Below, piece after piece: positions 47,996 through 60,742 of a stretch of DNA of 64,000 bases (position 1 is the first letter of the stretch; each line of letters starts with the position of its first letter). The stretch lies in the NCBI GenBank assembly GCA_025331125.1, contig JAOALB010000122.1, positions 62,001 to 126,000 of the forward strand, given 5' to 3'. Under the pieces are notes generated by a model. That model did no database searches, was not told the DNA's origin, and saw nothing but the letters and a program-made list of their open reading frames with translations. This stretch comes from Mycogone perniciosa. Taxonomy: Eukaryota; Ascomycota; Sordariomycetes; Hypocreales; Hypocreaceae. Made by a program: the position numbers and the translations under genes.

Positions 47996-48727
47996 GGTAT
48001 CTCAGATTGCAGAGTTTTGGAACTGGAATTGAAAGGGAGCTGAGTTCTTGCACGGAATCCGAATCATTGATCATGGATGTCTATAGGATTCAATAATAGA
48101 GGTATGAGTCTAAGTTGTGAGGATCGAAGTTGAAGCTGGTTAGCCCAATCGCTTGATTGATGTTGCGGAATACTGAACAGCCAGCGGATAAGACGAGAGA
48201 AGAGAAATATACAGCTCCTGAAGCTGTGACGCCATGATGGCTTTTGAATGAAGCAGGATTGATGATCGACCATGGTGACGTCATGGCTACGCCATGAGGT
48301 ATGACCAGGAGGAGCGAGAAGAATATTTTTTTTTATCTCGATTATTTTTTTCCCTGAAAGAAGTATTCCTAAACTGTCCGGGTAGTTTTAGTCAATGGTT
48401 GGACAAAGAAATCCTGACGCTGCTGTGGCGAGTTCGTGATGGGAGGCTTCAAGTCGTTGAGAACTCGGGGTTGGTGGTTGATTAGCTCATGGTAGAACAT
48501 TGGTAGAGTAAATTGGGTCCAAACAATTTGACACCATGCCATTTCCCAATGTATATGACCTCCTGGAGCAACTGAATTTGCCTTTGAATCACAACAAATA
48601 TTCACCTTTCTGTATCCATGACTGTTCATGACAGAAAGGAACCGTACAAAGATCTGGCTATGCGTACGTGATTATGCAACGAACACAGAGCTGGCAGAAT
48701 GACCGTCAAAACTCCGGCTAATTGTCG

Positions 48728-48812
48728 ATGGTACGTACCTTCGTACTAAGCTGCCTTGGTTCCGAGGGTACGGAGTACGTACTAGGTACTAATACTTCGT
48801 ACAGCGCATGGG
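48728..48812. repeat. GTAC palindrome cluster in a divergent promoter
   Basis: The cluster includes GTACGTACCTTCGTAC, the exact GTACGGAGTAC at 48768-48778, TACTAGGTACTA and ATACTTCGTAC. It is the only exact 11-mer outside the left-hand desert and sits between two divergent gene starts. Confidence 0.85.
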
Positions 48813-49016
48813 GTACGTCACACGTCATTGCAACTCCGTCATTGATCTGCCAAGGTAAGGTAAGGCGCGCCATCGCGAGGCCTCAGTAATTTTGCAATGC
48901 CCAACATCATACCTACGGTGCGCACCTCTCTAGCCTAAGCACCTAATTGTCGTCCTAGAACCGGATTCCAGACGCCCGTTTCTTCATCTCGAATAGTTTA
49001 CGTTATCACTTTTTCG

Positions 49017-49094
49017 CCTCTCCCCTCTCTTCCCTCCCTTCCCTCTCTTCCCTCCCTTCCCTCTCTTCCCTCCCTTCCCTCTCTTCCCCTCCTC
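49017..49094. repeat. 78-nt homopyrimidine tract of 18-bp repeats
   Basis: Uninterrupted C/T on the plus strand, with about 3.6 copies of CTCTCTTCCCTCCCTTCC from 49025 to 49089. The complementary strand is G/A only with many GGG runs. It ends about 295 bp upstream of the VPS13 start. Confidence 0.9.
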
Positions 49095-49388
49095 AGGCTG
49101 CCCTGGTCCTGCAGTCGAAACCCCACGAGACCCAATTCTACCCAATTCCTCCACCTCTTCATCCGCCATACGCCATACGCCATACGCCATACGCCCAGAG
49201 ACAACGGCTGCGATTGAAGTTACGGCTTCGGTTCGAATCGACCGACAGACAGAGAAGCAACTGGCGGGCACAGCTGCTGTGCGTAGCCTGACTCTCCAGT
49301 CACCACCAATGTCCCCCCAGTAGATCCTCACAACGCGGCTCCAACCCTCGTTTCTCCCCACCAGGGTTACGGCACCAACACCGCCAAT

Positions 49389-52300
49389 ATGTTGGAAGGA
49401 CTCGTCGCCGGCCTGCTCAACCGCTTCTTGGGCATGTATGTCAAGAACTTCGACCCTACACAGCTCAAGGTTGGCATCTGGTCTGGCGATGTGAAGCTTC
49501 GCAACCTCGAGCTCCGACGTGAGGCCCTCGACCAGCTGAAGCTTCCTATCAACGTCGTAGAGGGCCACTTGGGCGAACTCACACTTATAATCCCCTGGTC
49601 CAACATCCGTGGGGCGCCTGTCAGAGTCTTCATTGAAGATGTCTACCTACTCGCCAGTCCCAAAGAAGAGGCTGAATACGATGAAGAGGAGGAACAGCGC
49701 AGGAGGCAAAGGCTGAAGATGGAGAAGCTGGAAAGTGCCGAGCTGCTTAAGGAAAGGAACCGAGCAGGCATGAGCCAGGAAGAGCAAAAGAAGAACCAGA
49801 GCTTTGCCCAGAGCCTTGCCACCAAGGTCGCCGACAATGTCCAGATTACCGTCAAGAACATCCATATCCGCTACGAAGACTCCATCTCCGCCCCGGGTCA
49901 CCCGTTCGCCCTCGGACTCACACTCGAAGAGTTCAGCGCAGTCAGCACCGATGGCCAATGGAAACCAACCTTTATACAAGAGGCATCCACTGTTACGCAC
50001 AAACTGGCGACTCTTGGGGCCCTGGCCGTGTACTGGAATACGGATACAGACCTATTCAGCACCGGCCGCGAGGCTACGAGCCCATCGCAAGAGATAATGT
50101 CTCATGAAGAGATGGTCGAGAAGTTTAAGAGCATGGTCGGCAAAGCGCGCACATCCACCGCGAACCATCAGTTTATCCTCAAACCTGTCAATGGGCAGGC
50201 GAAGATCGAACTTGACAAAACGGACGATGTTAACGTGCCCAAGTTTAAAGCTAACCTCTTGTTTGAAGAGATCGGCGTTGTCTTGGACGATGACCAATAT
50301 CGCGATGCGCTGATGATGGTCGACCTCTTCCATTACTTCATTCGCCACCAGGAGTATAAAGCATTGAAACCAAAAGGTATTGCAGTAAAGGAAGACCCCC
50401 GCGCCTGGTTACAATTTGCAGTCAACGCAGTGCTGGGCAAAATTCACGACAGAAATCGCAAGTGGTCTTGGGCTTATTTCAAGGAGCGCCGAGATGATCG
50501 CAGGCGGTACATTGAACTCTTCAAAAAGAAGAAGCAACAGCAGCAGATGACCCCTGAGGAGATTGATGACCTTGAGAAGCTGGAGTGCAAGCTTGGCTAT
50601 CAGGACCTCAGATTCTGGCGCTCATTAGCCCGTAATCAGTTGAAGAAGGAGAACGCGCTGGCCTTGAGGAGGCAACCCCAGCAACAAGACCAGCAGGGCT
50701 GGCTTGCCTGGATGTGGGGCTCAAAGCCAATGGGTACAGTTGAGGAGAACGAGGAAAACATACAGATGACAGAAGAGCAGCGAAAGGAGCTTTACGAGAT
50801 GATCGACTGGGATGAAAAAGCTGCCCTGACTGAGTCTGTGGATGTCCCTCGTGAAGCAGTCCAGATGTGCATTGAGACGTCACTAAGCACTGGTAGCTTC
50901 ACCCTCAAAAAGAGTCCTCACCACAATCCAATGGATCTCCTGAGTCTGCATTTTGATGTGTTCAAAGCCAAAGCTCTGCAAAGGAAAGACTCTATACTAG
51001 CTAGTATGAGCCTTGGGGGTCTGAGAGTCAACGATGGCACAACACCTGATAGTCTCTATCCTGAGATTGTCCGTGTCAAGGATGCCCCCACAGCGAAGAG
51101 AAGGAAGAGAATATCTCTGAAGGACCTTGAGAACGAGACTGACGAGCCCTTCTTCGAATTCGAGATTGAAAAGAACCCCATTGAACGAGAAGGAGATATT
51201 GCAGTCGTTGGCAAGTTGAAACCCTTAGAGGTAGTCTGGAATCCAAACTTTGTCGTGGGGGTTGTCGATTTCTTCAGGCCACCCGAAAGGCACATGGAAT
51301 CAATCACTGCCTTGATGGAAACTGCTGGTGCCACAGTCGAAGGCCTTCGGGAGCAGACCCGAGCAGGCTTGGAATTCGCTCTGGAAGAGCATAAAACCAT
51401 CAACGCCGAGCTGGATCTTCAGGCGCCGCTCATTATTGTGCCTGTAAGCATTACTACAGAGCATTCGACGTGTTTGGTTGTGGATGCTGGTCATATCCAC
51501 GTCAACAGTCAGTTGGTCGACCAAGACACTTTGAAGGAAATCCAAGCCAAACAACGACAGTCATACAATGATGATGACTTCAAGAGGCTCGAGTCAGCCA
51601 TGTACGACAAATTTATTGTCAAGCTCAGTTCCACTCAGGTGCTCATCGGCCCGTCAATCGAGGATGCCAAATTGCATTTGGGCGACAAAGGTGGCGGGTC
51701 ACAACTGCATGTGGTGGAGCAGATTAATGTCGACTTCGTTGTGGAAACATCAATATTGCCTAAAGCACCGAATCTCACCAAGTTGAAGGTCTCGGGTCAC
51801 CTACCGATGCTGCATGCTACAGTCTCCGACTCCAAGTATAAAAACCTGATGCAGATAATTGATGTCGCCATCCCAAAGTTTGGCAAACCTGAGTTGGAGC
51901 AGGCACCAATCATTCGAAGTAGACAGTTATCACGCCCGCGGCTGTTGAGCAACGTATCAACATCTGAGAAGTCACAGCGCAAGTCACAGCGCGACCGGCG
52001 GCAGTCCGTTCCTTTTCCATTCCTGCAAACCCAAACCGCAGTTATCCTAGAAGATGTCGATGATGATGATGACGATTTCGAAGATGCTTCCGATGGAGCC
52101 GATGGCCAGCAGCTCAAGATACAGCAGCGTAGCTTCGAGTTCAACTTCAAGGTCGATACTCTGAAGGGCTCGCTTTATCGCAGTGACCAGGACAAGGTCA
52201 AGCCCGATGTTCTACTTGTCGAGCTAGTGGCGGAGCGGTTCGATCTCTCCTTCTATACTCGGCCTTATGACATGGCCGCTGAGCTGTCCCTTGGATCTGT

Positions 52301-55300
52301 GACTATGGACGACTTTGTTGACAACCCACCGGCTGAGTTCAAGTCTATTCTCTCCTCAGGTGACCGTGAAGACCTACAAGCCGGCCGGAGCCTTGTTCTT
52401 GTCAAATTCGTCAAGGTGAATCAGCTGTCTCCCGAGTTTATGTCCAAGTACGATGGGATCGAAACCAACGTTACTGCCGCTATCTCGACCATCAACTTGG
52501 TTGTTACTCGGAAAACGCTCCTCACGCTGCTAGACTTTATCCTCGTCACATTTACCAACACCAATAACGACGACCAGGATGGCCATGTCACTGTCACAGA
52601 GATTAGCGATTCTGAAAATGATGTTCCGAATGGAGACGCGCTTGTAGAATTGAGACAGAACGCAAATGCAGGCTCAATCAGAGTCAAGGTCGACTTGAAG
52701 AGTATTCGGCTCATTCTCAACAACGATGGTATCAAGCTGGCAACGCTCTCTTTCAACCATGCAGACGCAGGCATTTTCCTCCGCGGCAAGACTATGCGCA
52801 TATTTGCCAAGTTGGGTGACCTCTCCCTTATTGACGATGTCAACCTCGGAGTTTCAGAGGACTCTCACCTTCGTAAGCTGGTGACTATCCAGGGTGACGA
52901 TCTTGCGGACTTTCGTTACGAAACGTTTGATTCGGGAAACCCAAAGGCGTATCCTGGATATGACAGCTCGATATTTCTTCGAGCTGGATCCGTCAGGGTC
53001 AATTTCGTGGAAGAGCCATTCCGAAAGATCATCGACTTTCTGGTCAAATTTGGGAAAATGCAGGCTCTGTATAATGCCGCGCGACAAGCCGCTGTTAACA
53101 GGGCGAGTCAAATACAGCAAAGTCCGAGCAAGATCAAGTTCGACATTGTGGTTAATACACCCATCGTCATCTTCCCCCGTTCAGTCGTCCCTGGTCGTTC
53201 TAAACGTGATCTGATCACGGCATACCTAGGTGAAATATATGCACAAAATAAGTTCGTGCCACTCGACGACGGTCAAGATGCTGATATTGCTATGAAAATC
53301 TCCGCGGGCATCAGGAACATTCGCCTCACATCAGACCTCTACTATGATGATAACCAATCGGAAGAATTGGAGATGATCGACCATGTTGACCTTGGGTTTC
53401 GTATTACTCACGCAGAGCACAAGGACGGCAGGAAGCGACCTGAAACGGAAGTTGAAGGGAATGTGTCCGATATTAAGCTTCGAGTGACCCAACATCAGCT
53501 CAAATTCTTGATGGACATCTCCAAATCAGTTCCAGCTGCGTTTGCTGGTGATGGCGACGTAAATGATGAGGCCGAGCGACTCGTCGATGACCAAACGTTG
53601 GAGCGCGCTAAGGCTGTGCCATCTGATGACCAATATAGCGAGAAACAGCTTCTTGTCGATCTTTCTCCAGAGTTGGGCTCTCTTCAAAACACGTGGACAA
53701 AACTGGATTTTGTATTCCAGGCAAATACCGTGGGTCTGGAGCTCATCATGGCGCCGGAAGATGGACCTGTCAACGACATAGTTGCATGTAGTCTTTCTCG
53801 GTTCTCTCTTGATGGTACAAAGGTAAAGACGAGAATGTTGTCCGATGGCTCATTGGAAGCAGAACTTCTCGTTCGTTCGTTCACCATCTATGACAGCCGG
53901 CCTAGAGAGACCAACAAGTATCGGCGAATAATGACCTCTTCTAATAATGATGCCCAGCAACTGATGGCCAGTATAACCATGTCCGGTGGTCAGGAGCGCA
54001 GTCTTATCGCAATGGCGACAATCGACAGTCCGCGAGTGATTTTCGCTCTGGACTATCTCTTTGCCATCCAGAAATTCGCTACCGAAGGGCTAACGGCTGA
54101 TGAAGCGAGTCCCATTGATACTGAAAGCCTATCGGAGAGTGTCGAAGAATCTGATACGGAATCCATGCAGGTGGCCTTTAATACGGCACCATCGCAGCGA
54201 CAGTCCACGGGCTCACAGTCGCTGAGTTCTCTGCGACGAGGTTCATCAAGTGTGGGTAATGGAGAGGCCAAGCAAAATCCTCAACCGGCAATGAGCGTAG
54301 CTTTCCGAGTGAACCTTGTCGATGCCCAAGTCATTCTTATTGCTAACCCCCTGAGCCCAAGCTCAGAAGCAATTGTCTTGGGGATTCGCCAGGTGCTACT
54401 TTCACAACAACATGCCCTTACATTCCAGATTTCCCAGATTGGAATGTATTTGTGTCGTATGGACAAGTTCGAAACCTCTCGACTGAGGATCATCGACGAC
54501 TTTTCTATCCAGATGAGCATGGATACTTCACGACCAAATTCGACGAATATTCACATCGAGATTGAGCCACTGATTTTGCGACTTTCTTTGAGAGACATTT
54601 TGCTCGCCGTTCAGATCATCGGCAGGGCAGGAGAATTATCCGGTGGTGACACCAAAGATTCAGAAGAGTCAGCCGCCGAGCAAAAAGCGAAACAACTGCG
54701 AGCTGCCAAGGCAAGACCCAGGACATCCAGTGGGCGAGGACCCTCGACAACAGGAAAGACGAATGGGTTGAAGACGATTGCTACGTCGCATACAAAAGCG
54801 GTTGTGCCAGCCCAGAAACCTATCACCTCTGCGAAACACGAGGAGCTCTCTGCAACAGTTGACGGTGTTCGAATCGTGCTGATTGGAGATCTCCATGAAC
54901 TCCCCATTCTTGACATTGGGGTTAAGAATTTCACTGCCACTGCCGAAAACTGGACATCAAATTTGAAGGCAGAGGCGGCAGTCGGCATGTATTCGAACGT
55001 GTACAATTTCTCCAAGTCAAGCTGGGAGCCCCTCCTGGAGCCGTGGCAAGTGGGCTTTGGTGTTGCAAAAGATCCAACGTCGGGTTTGCTCTCGGTTGAT
55101 GTGGTATCAAAGAAGACATTTGACATCACCGTAACGACCGCTACCATTGCCCTGGCCTCGAAGTCATTCGACTTCTTGACGACAGCAGAAAACGTCCTTG
55201 ACAAGCCTCGCGGAGTTGAAGCACCGTACCGCATAAGGAATTACACAGGATTTGATGCTGTGGTCCACTCTAAGAGTTCCACAAGTGAGGAGCCCATTAC

Positions 55301-58300
55301 TATCCGTCTTGAAGATGGGATGGAGGCCCCGTGGAGCTTTGAGCGCTGGGAGAAAATGCGAGAGAATATTCTCACTGAATCCCATCAAAACGACGTTAGC
55401 ATCCAACTTGAGGCCAGCGGGTTCGACACGATCAAGAATGTGCGCTTGAACCGAGAGGGCGAGTTCTTATACGGCCTCCGTCCCAAGACCAACAACGTCT
55501 TACACCGACTTTGTGTTGAGGTTAGTCTTGGATCTGACAATGTGAAGTATGTCACTCTCCGGTCTCCCCTGGTAATTGAGAATGCTACCGAAATTCCTGT
55601 GGAGCTCGGCGTGTACGATGCCCAGGAAGGCCACCTGCTCAAGATTGAGAAGATTGCCCCCGGTGACTCGCGGCCCGCGCCAGTTGGAGCCGTGTACGAA
55701 AAGAGGGCTCTTGTGCGACCAGATAGTGGATTTGGATATCAATGGAGCGGCGAGCAACTTTGGTGGAAGGATCTGATGAAGCGTCCGACAAGGCAGCTGG
55801 TCTGCAAGGGAGATACTGGTGATCCTTTTTACTTCCAAGCGCATGCCGAGTTCGACAAGTCGAACCCGATGACCAAGTGAGTGATGAATCTGTATGCTTT
55901 ATTATTGGATGTTTCTGACCACACCTCCCAGGTCTTACCCGTACATGAAGATCAAACTCTCCGCCCCGGTTACTCTCGAAAATCTCTTGCCGTACGATTT
56001 CAAGTATAGAATCTACGACAAGAACACCAAAAAGGACTGGTCAAATTTCCTACGCAAGGGTGGCGTGAGTCCTGTCCACGTTGTCGAGCTGTCTCACCTG
56101 CTGCTTCTCAACATCGACATGCAAGACACCGTCTTCAAGCCGAGTGACTTTGCAATCATTAACGCTGGCGCCAACGAAGACTTCCGCAAGGAGAATCGTA
56201 TTATTGTCAAGGATGACCAGGGACTCTCTCTCATTCTCAATCTGCACTACTTCAAGATCCCGAGCAGCGGTGGTGCATTCAAGGTCACCGTCTACAGCCC
56301 TTATGTGATCCTCAACAAGACTGGACTGGACCTGACGGTTCGAGCGAAGAGCTTTCTACAGCAGGCGCGAGCAGCAGCAGGACAGTTCCCTTTGATCGAC
56401 ACTTCGGACCAAGACCGGCCAAAAGCTTTGCCATTCATGTTCTCGTTTGGGAACGATGACAGACGGAATCGAGCATTGCTGAAGGTGGCAGACTCTGAAT
56501 GGAGCAAACCTCAGAGTTTCGATGCCATTGGTAGCACATCTGAGGTTGTTCTCAATTCTTCATCCAAGAGTAAAGAGATACAAATAGGGATCACGGTCAA
56601 ATCGGGAGAGGGGAAGTACAAGATGACAAAGGTCGTTACCCTTGCACCGCGATTTGTGCTCGAAAATAAGCTAGACGAGGAGATTCTCATCCGGGAGTCT
56701 AGTTCGTCAGGTTTTATGACCCTCAAGCCTGGAGCACTGCAGCCACTGCATTTTATGCAGAAGTCAGCAGTGAAGCAACTTTGCCTGTGCTTCCCCGGGG
56801 TCAACAATCAGTGGACTTCGCCTTTCAACATTGCCGACATTGGTACCACACACGTCAAGATTGCCAAGGCAGGTCAACGCCAAAGACTAATCAGAGCGGA
56901 GATTCTACTAGAGGACTCAACCGTCTTCCTGCATTTCAGTCTCGAGACCAAGAACTGGCCGTATTCTATGCGCAACGAAAGCGACACGGAATTTACCTTC
57001 TATCAGGCCAACCCGAACGTCGAGGAGGATGATATTGAGGACCGAAGTGGTTGGAAGCCTATTCGATACCGCCTGCCGCCTAGAAGCATCATGCCGTATG
57101 CGTGGGACTTCCCAGCAGCTAAGTTCCGGGAGGTCGTTATCGCTACGGGCAGCAAGGAGCGACATGTCAAGCTGGCAGAGATCGGTAATCAGTTTCCGAT
57201 GAAATTTATCAGCCCTACCGGACAACAGAAGATCATTGACATCAATGTTGCCGCGGATGGCCCGACGCAGACTCTGATTTTGAGCAACTTCCGCCCTAGC
57301 CAGAGTATGTACAAGCAGAGAGCATTATCGAGGACCAACACTGGTCCTGAGGCTTTCGAAGTCAAAGACCAAAACACGGGAGCGACGTTTGTGGCACAGC
57401 TCAGGCTGTCGGGGGTTGGTATTTCGTTGATCAACGCGCAGCTAAAGGAATTAGCATACATCACGTTTAAAGATGTACAGTTCCGCCTCATTGACTCGCC
57501 ATTGATTCAAACCGTATCATTGGCAGTGAAATGGATGCAGATTGACAATCAATTATACGGAGGACTGTTCCCTATGGTGCTGTATCCGAGTGTTGTGCCG
57601 CAGAAAGTGCAGGAGGTCGAAGCCCACCCTTCGTTGCATATGATGGTCAGTCGGGTGAAGGATGACTCCTACGGCGTACTGTACATCAAGTATGCTACGA
57701 TTTTGTTGCAGCAGATGACTATCGACCTCGACGAGGACTTTGTCTTTGCGCTCCTTGACTTTTCCAATGTTCCAGGCGCGAGCTGGACGATGGTGGATCA
57801 AGAAGGCAAACTTTGCGATGAAGACTTGGACATTCCCGAACCGAGTCAGCAGCAGTCAGGCCAAGATATATACTTTGAGGTTCTGAACATCCAGCCCATG
57901 CAAGTCGATCTCAGCTTCATGAGAACAGAGCGAATCAATGCCGAGGACAAGACATCGACGCACAACCCCATCATGTTCTTCCTAAACGTCATGACGATGG
58001 CCATCGGCAATGTGAATGACGCTCCGGTGCGGTTCAACGCTTTGATGCTCGAGAATGTTCGAGTCTCAACACAAGTGCTCATACAGAACATCTCGAACCA
58101 CTACAGTCAAGAGGTCATGTATCAGATCCACAAGATCCTCGGATCTGCAGATTTCCTCGGTAATCCTGTTGGCCTGTTCAATAATATCTCGTCTGGTGTG
58201 ACGGACATCTTTTACGAGCCTTACCAAGGACTCATCCTCTCCGATAGGCCGGAAGAGTTTGGCATGGGTATTGCCAAGGGTGCGGCGTCATTCGCCAAAA

Positions 58301-59085
58301 AGACCGTGTTTGGATTCTCCGACAGCTTCTCCAAATTTACGGGTAGTCTAAGCAAGGGACTCGCGGCGGCGTCTATGGACAAACAGTTCCAGGACCGAAG
58401 ACGTATCGCGAAGGCGCGGAATCGACCAAAGCATGCCCTGTACGGTGTTGCGGCCGGTGCCAACAGCCTGGTTACCAGTGTTTTCTCTGGCGTAGGTGGC
58501 CTGGCACTCAAACCACTTGAAGGTGCTGAGCAAGAGGGCGCCCTGGGATTCTTCAAGGGTGTCGGCAAAGGTGTCCTCGGATTGGCAACTAAACCAGCTG
58601 TTGGCGTGCTGGACATGGCCAGTAACGTTAGTGAAGGCATCCGCAATACCACGACTGTTTTTGATGGGGCTGAACTGGAGCGTACACGCTACCCACGTTT
58701 CATCCCCAATGACGGCATTGTCCGACCATTCAACCCGCGAGAGGCCCTTGGACAGTACTGGCTGAAGCAGGTAGACAACGGCAGATACTTTGATGAGCAG
58801 TACATCGGCCACCTTGAACTACCCAAGGAAGACATGGTTGTCATGGTGACATTCGCGCGCATTCTCCTCATCCGGTCGCGACGACTTACTAGTGAGTGGG
58901 ACGTGCCGCTGAAGGACATCCAAACGATTGCAAAGGAGAGAACAGGCATCAGTCTGACGCTGAGGGATGGGGCTAACGGACCGTTCATCCCCGTGGGAGG
59001 CGGTAGCGAGAGGGGATTCCTGTACAAGATGCTAGGTGTGGCCGTGGAGGAGTTTAACAGGAGATACAGAGGTGGTGAGCGATGA
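49389..59085 (+). CDS. VPS13: VPS13 lipid-transfer protein
   Basis: A giant bridge-like lipid transporter at membrane contact sites, needed for vacuolar sorting, mitochondrial lipid supply and sporulation in yeast. Two exons (49389-55876 and 55932-59085) with one 55-bp intron (GTGAGT...CTGAC...CCAG) give 3213 aa, near the usual fungal length. The N-terminal chorein domain (residues 1-100) reads MLEGLVAGLLNRFLGMYVKN with GIWSGDVKLRNLELRREALD. The long middle forms the lipid groove. The SHR-BD/VAB region starts near residue 1945 (PYRIRNYTGFDAVVHSK) and crosses the intron (YPYMKIKLSAPVTLENLLPY). The ATG2-like C-terminal helices lie near 2970-3030 (ASMDKQFQDRRRIAKARNRP). A PH-like end follows. 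All expected regions are present and uninterrupted. It is divergent from the DUF3429 mitochondrial gene. Confidence 0.97.
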
Positions 59086-59789
59086 AAGCTGGCATTACAT
59101 GCTGTATGCCCATAATGTATCACGATGATGGAAGCAGGGTGAAGAAAAGAGTTGGACAAGGAAGCGCAAGTAGTGCTACTTGTGTTCATCAAAGGCATTG
59201 AATGAGGAACAAAATGCATTTGGCCTAGGCGTTTTGGTGTTCTTTTAGGGGGGGCCTTTGATAGTAGAATGAGAAATATTTGGAGCATGTCTTGACTTGT
59301 GTGTCGTATTTTACTTCATCAGCACCATTACCTTATTGATTGATAGCTTCTGATGGCAGAAGTTGGGTTGGTGTTTGAAATGGGCACACAGCAGGCCGTT
59401 AGATCAACAAGGTGAAGGAAATTGGTCACTGGTCTTAGTGAGTACAGAGTGCACCGATCTTGTGTATAATCGTGGCCCTAACGTGTTTTCTGAAGAACAT
59501 TCACACAGTGGCAATGTAGCTGAGAATCCTTTCTGGGCAAAGTGGTGGGTTGAGAAGCAGCAGTTGCATTTGTTTCGAAACCATTCAGATTCGTTAACTG
59601 ATGGGAAAGGTACAAGTGGCTCGTTGCAAATCAGCACTTGGTGCTTTTTTTTAAAAGGAAGACTGCTAGTAAGACGTTTATGCGTCTACCTACCTAGAAA
59701 TTTGGACTATACTTCAAGCTTGACATATTGCCAGGATTGTACATGGACTTGGTTATGAGGATTATATACTCCATGATTGGAGCACTCTC
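59086..59789. other. VPS13 3' flank, no gene seen
   Basis: Noncoding sequence downstream of VPS13. The 131-codon frame at 59363-59758 has no family likeness. This marks the transition from conserved genes to decayed accessory DNA. Confidence 0.55.
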
Positions 59790-60742
59790 AGAAGCTGATT
59801 GAACTGTATATCTGAGTACGTCTTCTGCCTCGTTGTACTTCCCGTCTCTCTTCAATACCGTCCGACCTTATGAGCTAATTCAGCCCAGCCAATGGCGATA
59901 TTGGCGTCATTTTCATCCGGCCTCTCTCCAATAATTGATTCAATATGAGGGCCCAACTTGTCGCATTGGCCCCAATTCTCACACTTGCTAGATGCTGGAT
60001 ACAGGCGATTCATTACCTGCAGAAATTTGCTCTTCAAATAGTGTATACAATCGAACGACTCCACCAAGATCCAACGTTGTGTGCAGAACTGAACAAGAGA
60101 GTGCATCTCGAAAACTTCGGGATCTTCAGTCACTGTCATCGAGTACGCCCGAAGAACGTCCAAGCCATCCTCGAACTGATTTCCTTCGTCCTCTCCATTT
60201 TCTTATACAAACTGCTTCAGAGTAGACTCGGGGATTCCTTGCGGACTGAGGAAGCTCATGGATGCTAATAAATCTGCTGCTCACGGTCGATCGCGGATGA
60301 TTTGTTTGAATATAGTTTGCCACGTGGAGGCAACTGAGTTTTCACTTCTCTGACGCCGAAGTTCGGTAGCCTCTCGATCCAAAAGGCTGGCCCTCGTTTT
60401 GTCGCTCTTGTGAAACTCGTCTAGGTATGTAGAAATCGTCATGCGTGGTGCTCGTTTATTGATGAAGGCTGCTGCTTGGGAGATTGCGAGCGGTATATTG
60501 TCAAGAGCCTGTATCAAGTCCATCGCTTGCTCCTTATCACTTGTAGGGATCGGTGGTTTGACGAGTTTCTTTTCCGAAAGTTGAAGCGCCTCATCATCGC
60601 CCATCTCGCTGATCTCCAGGATGTCTCCATAGTCACCCACCAATCTCTCCGCCACGTTCTTATTGCGACATGTGATCAGGATTGAACCATTAGCTGATTG
60701 TAAGCTTTTGAGATTGTGTTTGGCCATCTTCCGATCTGTCAC
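59790..60742 (-). pseudogene. NB-ARC/TPR (NLR-like) gene relic
   Basis: Minus-strand remains of a fungal NLR-type protein (NB-ARC ATPase followed by TPRs; such proteins act in heterokaryon incompatibility or innate recognition). In one frame from 60742 I read an RNBS-B-like GSILITCRNKNVA, GLPL-type LDNIPLAISQAAAFINKR and STWQTIFKQIIRDRP. A TGA follows, then AADLLASMSFLSPQGIPEST, a TAA, and MHSLVQFCTQRWI, a motif typical of the winged-helix end. After AELAHKVGRY one base is missing relative to the expected frame, and the TPR-like RDGKYNEAEDVLRYTV continues in another frame. So there are two stops and one frameshift. Upstream of 60742 I see no P-loop or Walker B, so the 5' half is gone. The stops could derive from CGA and CAA codons by C-to-T change, as repeat-induced mutation would cause, but this is inference. 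Confidence 0.8.

Larger units (their letters stand above)
47996..49388. other. Divergent promoter region between the DUF3429 gene and VPS13
   Basis: No gene supported. It contains T-rich DNA (48329-48352), a palindrome cluster (48728-48812), two GGTAA repeats (about 48854-48866), a 78-nt homopyrimidine tract (49017-49094) and four CATACGC heptamers (about 49168-49195) close to the VPS13 start. Confidence 0.6.

Noticed and set aside
49226..49242. GGTTCGAATCG resembling a tRNA B box
   Set aside because: No A box, acceptor stem or cloverleaf can be drawn around it. I saw no convincing tRNA gene anywhere in the window.
48990..49568. Minus-strand frame with a Gly-Lys-Arg-Glu repeat
   Set aside because: The repeat is the translation of the homopurine tract and the rest is antisense to the VPS13 chorein exon.
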